Assembly (NCBI GenBank): GCA_026996935.1
Contig: JALWJW010000410.1
Coordinates: forward strand, 1 to 9,600
Origin: Hyphomicrobiales bacterium
GTDB lineage: Bacteria; Pseudomonadota; Alphaproteobacteria; Rhizobiales; Aestuariivirgaceae
Reading direction: 5' to 3'
DNA length: 9,600 nt
This document shows positions 7,852 through 9,600 of the stretch, piece after piece. The notes beneath the pieces were generated by a model. The model was given only the letters and a program-made list of their open reading frames with translations. It was not told the origin of the DNA and did not search any database. The translations under genes were made by a program, and so were the position numbers. Every line of letters starts with the position of its first letter. Position 1 is the stretch's first letter.

Positions 7852-9063
7852 ATGCGGCGAACAGGTGTGCGCATATTGATGTACAGCCATGACACGTTTG
7901 GTCTTGGCCACCTTCGCCGCTGCCGCGCGATTGCTCATTCTCTTGTTGAAAAAATATCCAGCCTGCATGTGCTGATCATATCGGGTTCGCCCATTGCCGG
8001 GGCTTTTGATTTTCGTGTTCGCGTTGATTTTGTCAAAATTCCGTCTGTAATCAAGTTGCATTCTGGTGAATACAAATCAATGACCGAGCATATTGATCTT
8101 GATGAAACCCTGGAAATGCGCGCCTCAATGATCCGTGATACAGCCCGTTCTTTCAAGCCTGACATCATGATTGTCGATAAAGAGCCGATGGGCTTGCACA
8201 ACGAAGTTGAAGAAACTTTGCGCGAATTAAAAACAACAGGCTGCGAACTGATTTTGGGAATGCGCGATGTTATGGATTCTGCCCGCCTGTTGGATAAGGA
8301 ATGGCGGCCCAAAAATATGATCGCCAAGATTGATGAGCTTTACGATCAGATTTGGGTCTATGGTCCTCAAAGCTTCTGGAACCCGCTTGATGGTTTAAAG
8401 GTGCCAGATAGCTTGACGCAACGGATAAAGTTTACCGGCTTTTTAGAGCGTAACGAACCTGTTTCAACTTATCGCCACCAGCCAGTTCAGGAAGATTTTA
8501 TCTTGGTCACAACAGGGGGCGGCGGTGATGGAGCTGCACTGTTAAAAGATGTGCTGGCCGCCTATGAGAGCGACCCGACAATTCCCTATGGTGCCGTGAT
8601 GGTGTTAGGGCCATTTATGCCGGCTGCTGATCGTGATGAAATTTTTAAGCGTGCTGAAAAAACAGGGTGTATTGAAGTTATCGAATTTGATGCCCTGTTA
8701 GAAAAGCTGATCGTTGATGCGGTTGCTGTGGTTGGCATGTGTGGCTACAACACATTTTGCGAATATATGTCGTTTGATAAACGCACCTTATTTGTACCGC
8801 GTGTTAAACCGCGCGAAGAACAACTGGTTCGCGCCACACGAGCCGCTGAAATCGGTTTAGCCAATGTGTTATTACCTCAAGATGCCAAAAAACCGAATGT
8901 ATTAGCCCAGGCTTTGCACGATTTGATTAAGGCGGATTTGCCATCAAAAGCAGGGGTGAAATCCATGCTTAATGGGTTGGATACAATTGCAGAAGTGACA
9001 ACGCAAATTATCGAGCAACGCTCAAGACCTGAATTGTCCGTGATAAAAGGTGGCGCAAGCTAA
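7852..9063 (+). CDS. MurG-like GT-B glycosyltransferase, COG4671 type
   Basis: A 403-residue predicted glycosyltransferase of the two-domain GT-B fold. The N-terminal acceptor half begins RILMYSHDTFGLGHLRRC (7-24), where GLGHLRR takes the place of the MurG-type glycine-rich loop. The C-terminal donor half has VTTGGGGDG (219-227), then GMCGYNTFCEYMSFDKRTLF (295-314), matching the donor-binding segment of MurG/UGT-like enzymes. EEQLVRATRAAEIGLA (322-337) follows, as in MurG-like proteins. No signal peptide or membrane segment is seen, so it is probably cytoplasmic or peripheral on the inner membrane. GAAAGG at 7838-7843 sits 8 nt before the ATG, which supports this start over the internal GTG at 7867 and ATG at 7879. 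It opens a second plus-strand unit, 135 bp after the importer. Homologues usually carry only a generic glycosyltransferase label; donor and acceptor are unknown. Confidence 0.88.
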   Translation: MRRTGVRILMYSHDTFGLGHLRRCRAIAHSLVEKISSLHVLIISGSPIAGAFDFRVRVDFVKIPSVIKLHSGEYKSMTEHIDLDETLEMRASMIRDTARSFKPDIMIVDKEPMGLHNEVEETLRELKTTGCELILGMRDVMDSARLLDKEWRPKNMIAKIDELYDQIWVYGPQSFWNPLDGLKVPDSLTQRIKFTGFLERNEPVSTYRHQPVQEDFILVTTGGGGDGAALLKDVLAAYESDPTIPYGAVMVLGPFMPAADRDEIFKRAEKTGCIEVIEFDALLEKLIVDAVAVVGMCGYNTFCEYMSFDKRTLFVPRVKPREEQLVRATRAAEIGLANVLLPQDAKKPNVLAQALHDLIKADLPSKAGVKSMLNGLDTIAEVTTQIIEQRSRPELSVIKGGAS

Positions 9064-9071
9064 CAAAACCT

Positions 9072-9600
9072 ATGACTGATACAATCGCTGTTGTGCTTAA
9101 AGGTTATCCGCGCCTTTCTGAAACCTTTATCGCTCAAGAATTATTGGGCCTGGAAAAAGCAGGGTTTAAACTCAATCTTATTTCCATGCGCCATCCAACT
9201 GACAAACATACCCATCCCGTGCACGATGAAATTAGCGCGCCCATCAGCTATCTGCCTGAATATCTCCATGATGAGCCTATGCGGGTTGTTAAAGCCTGGC
9301 TGAAGGTTAGGAAGTTTAAGGGCTATAAAGCAGCCAAGGCGCAATTTATAAAAGATCTCAAGCGAGATTTTACACGTAACCGCTGGCGCAGGTTCGGCCA
9401 GGCAATGGTTATGGCGGCAGAATTAAACCCGGATGTAAAACATCTTCATGCCCATTTTCTTCATACACCGGCATCGGTAACCTTTTACGCCAGTTTGATC
9501 ACAGGAATAAAATTCACCTGCTCAGCCCATGCCAAAGACATTTGGACATCTTCAGATGAAGACCTCAAAGATAAACTCGATGCAGCGCAATGGGTAGTAA
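9072..9600 (+). CDS. GT4-like glycosyltransferase, N-terminal part (runs off right edge)
   Basis: The frame is open from ATG 9072 to the window end: 176 residues, no stop. The start MTDTIAVVLKGYPRLSETFI (1-20) matches the GT4 subgroup of colanic-acid/exopolysaccharide transferases such as WcaL and AmsK, whose N-termini read YPxxSETFI. HLHAHFLHTPAS (124-135) and TCSAHAKDIW (149-158) are further GT4 N-terminal landmarks; the second lies in the acceptor-side cleft. The donor-binding half, with the E-x7-E motif, lies outside the window. The gene starts 8 bp after the stop of the MurG-like gene. I see no good Shine-Dalgarno just upstream, so translation is probably coupled to the preceding gene. 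With its neighbour it forms a glycan-assembly unit. The family call is good; substrate is unknown. Confidence 0.85.
   Translation, partial: MTDTIAVVLKGYPRLSETFIAQELLGLEKAGFKLNLISMRHPTDKHTHPVHDEISAPISYLPEYLHDEPMRVVKAWLKVRKFKGYKAAKAQFIKDLKRDFTRNRWRRFGQAMVMAAELNPDVKHLHAHFLHTPASVTFYASLITGIKFTCSAHAKDIWTSSDEDLKDKLDAAQWVV

Overview
The window looks like chromosomal DNA of an alphaproteobacterium. The evidence is protein resemblance: the peptide ABC transporter, the MurG-like glycosyltransferase and the DDD/HGxxH deacetylase domain all match types I know best from rhizobia and relatives. GC is moderate (mid-forties percent by eye). No marker gene is present, so genus cannot be given. There is no tRNA, rRNA, CRISPR array, transposase or phage gene. 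Both ends cut through a gene.

Layout. Positions 1-1523 (minus strand) hold the first 507 residues of a fusion protein: a GT4-type glycosyltransferase followed in frame by a polysaccharide-deacetylase-like domain. It continues past the left edge. A 156-bp divergent intergenic region (1524-1679) follows. Positions 1680-7716 (plus strand) are a compact four-gene operon for a complete oligopeptide/dipeptide-class ABC importer: double-ATPase, periplasmic binding protein and two permeases. ATGA overlaps join genes 1-2 and 3-4, and a 15-bp gap separates genes 2-3. A 135-bp gap (7717-7851) leads to a second plus-strand unit: a MurG-like glycosyltransferase of the COG4671 type (7852-9063) and, 8 bp later, the start of a GT4-like glycosyltransferase (9072 to beyond 9600).

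How it fits together. The flanking genes point to a locus for a surface or cell-envelope glycan: at least three glycosyltransferase activities plus a deacetylase that lacks an export signal and so probably works on a cytoplasmic intermediate. The importer between them belongs to the PepT family (Yej/Dpp/Opp-like). Related alphaproteobacterial systems import peptides, including peptidoglycan-derived peptides, but the substrate cannot be read from this sequence. Whether importer and glycan genes are functionally linked is inference from position only.

The most notable item is the in-frame glycosyltransferase-deacetylase fusion. The rest is mostly ordinary, well-formed genes. I see no clear evidence of a wholly new system.
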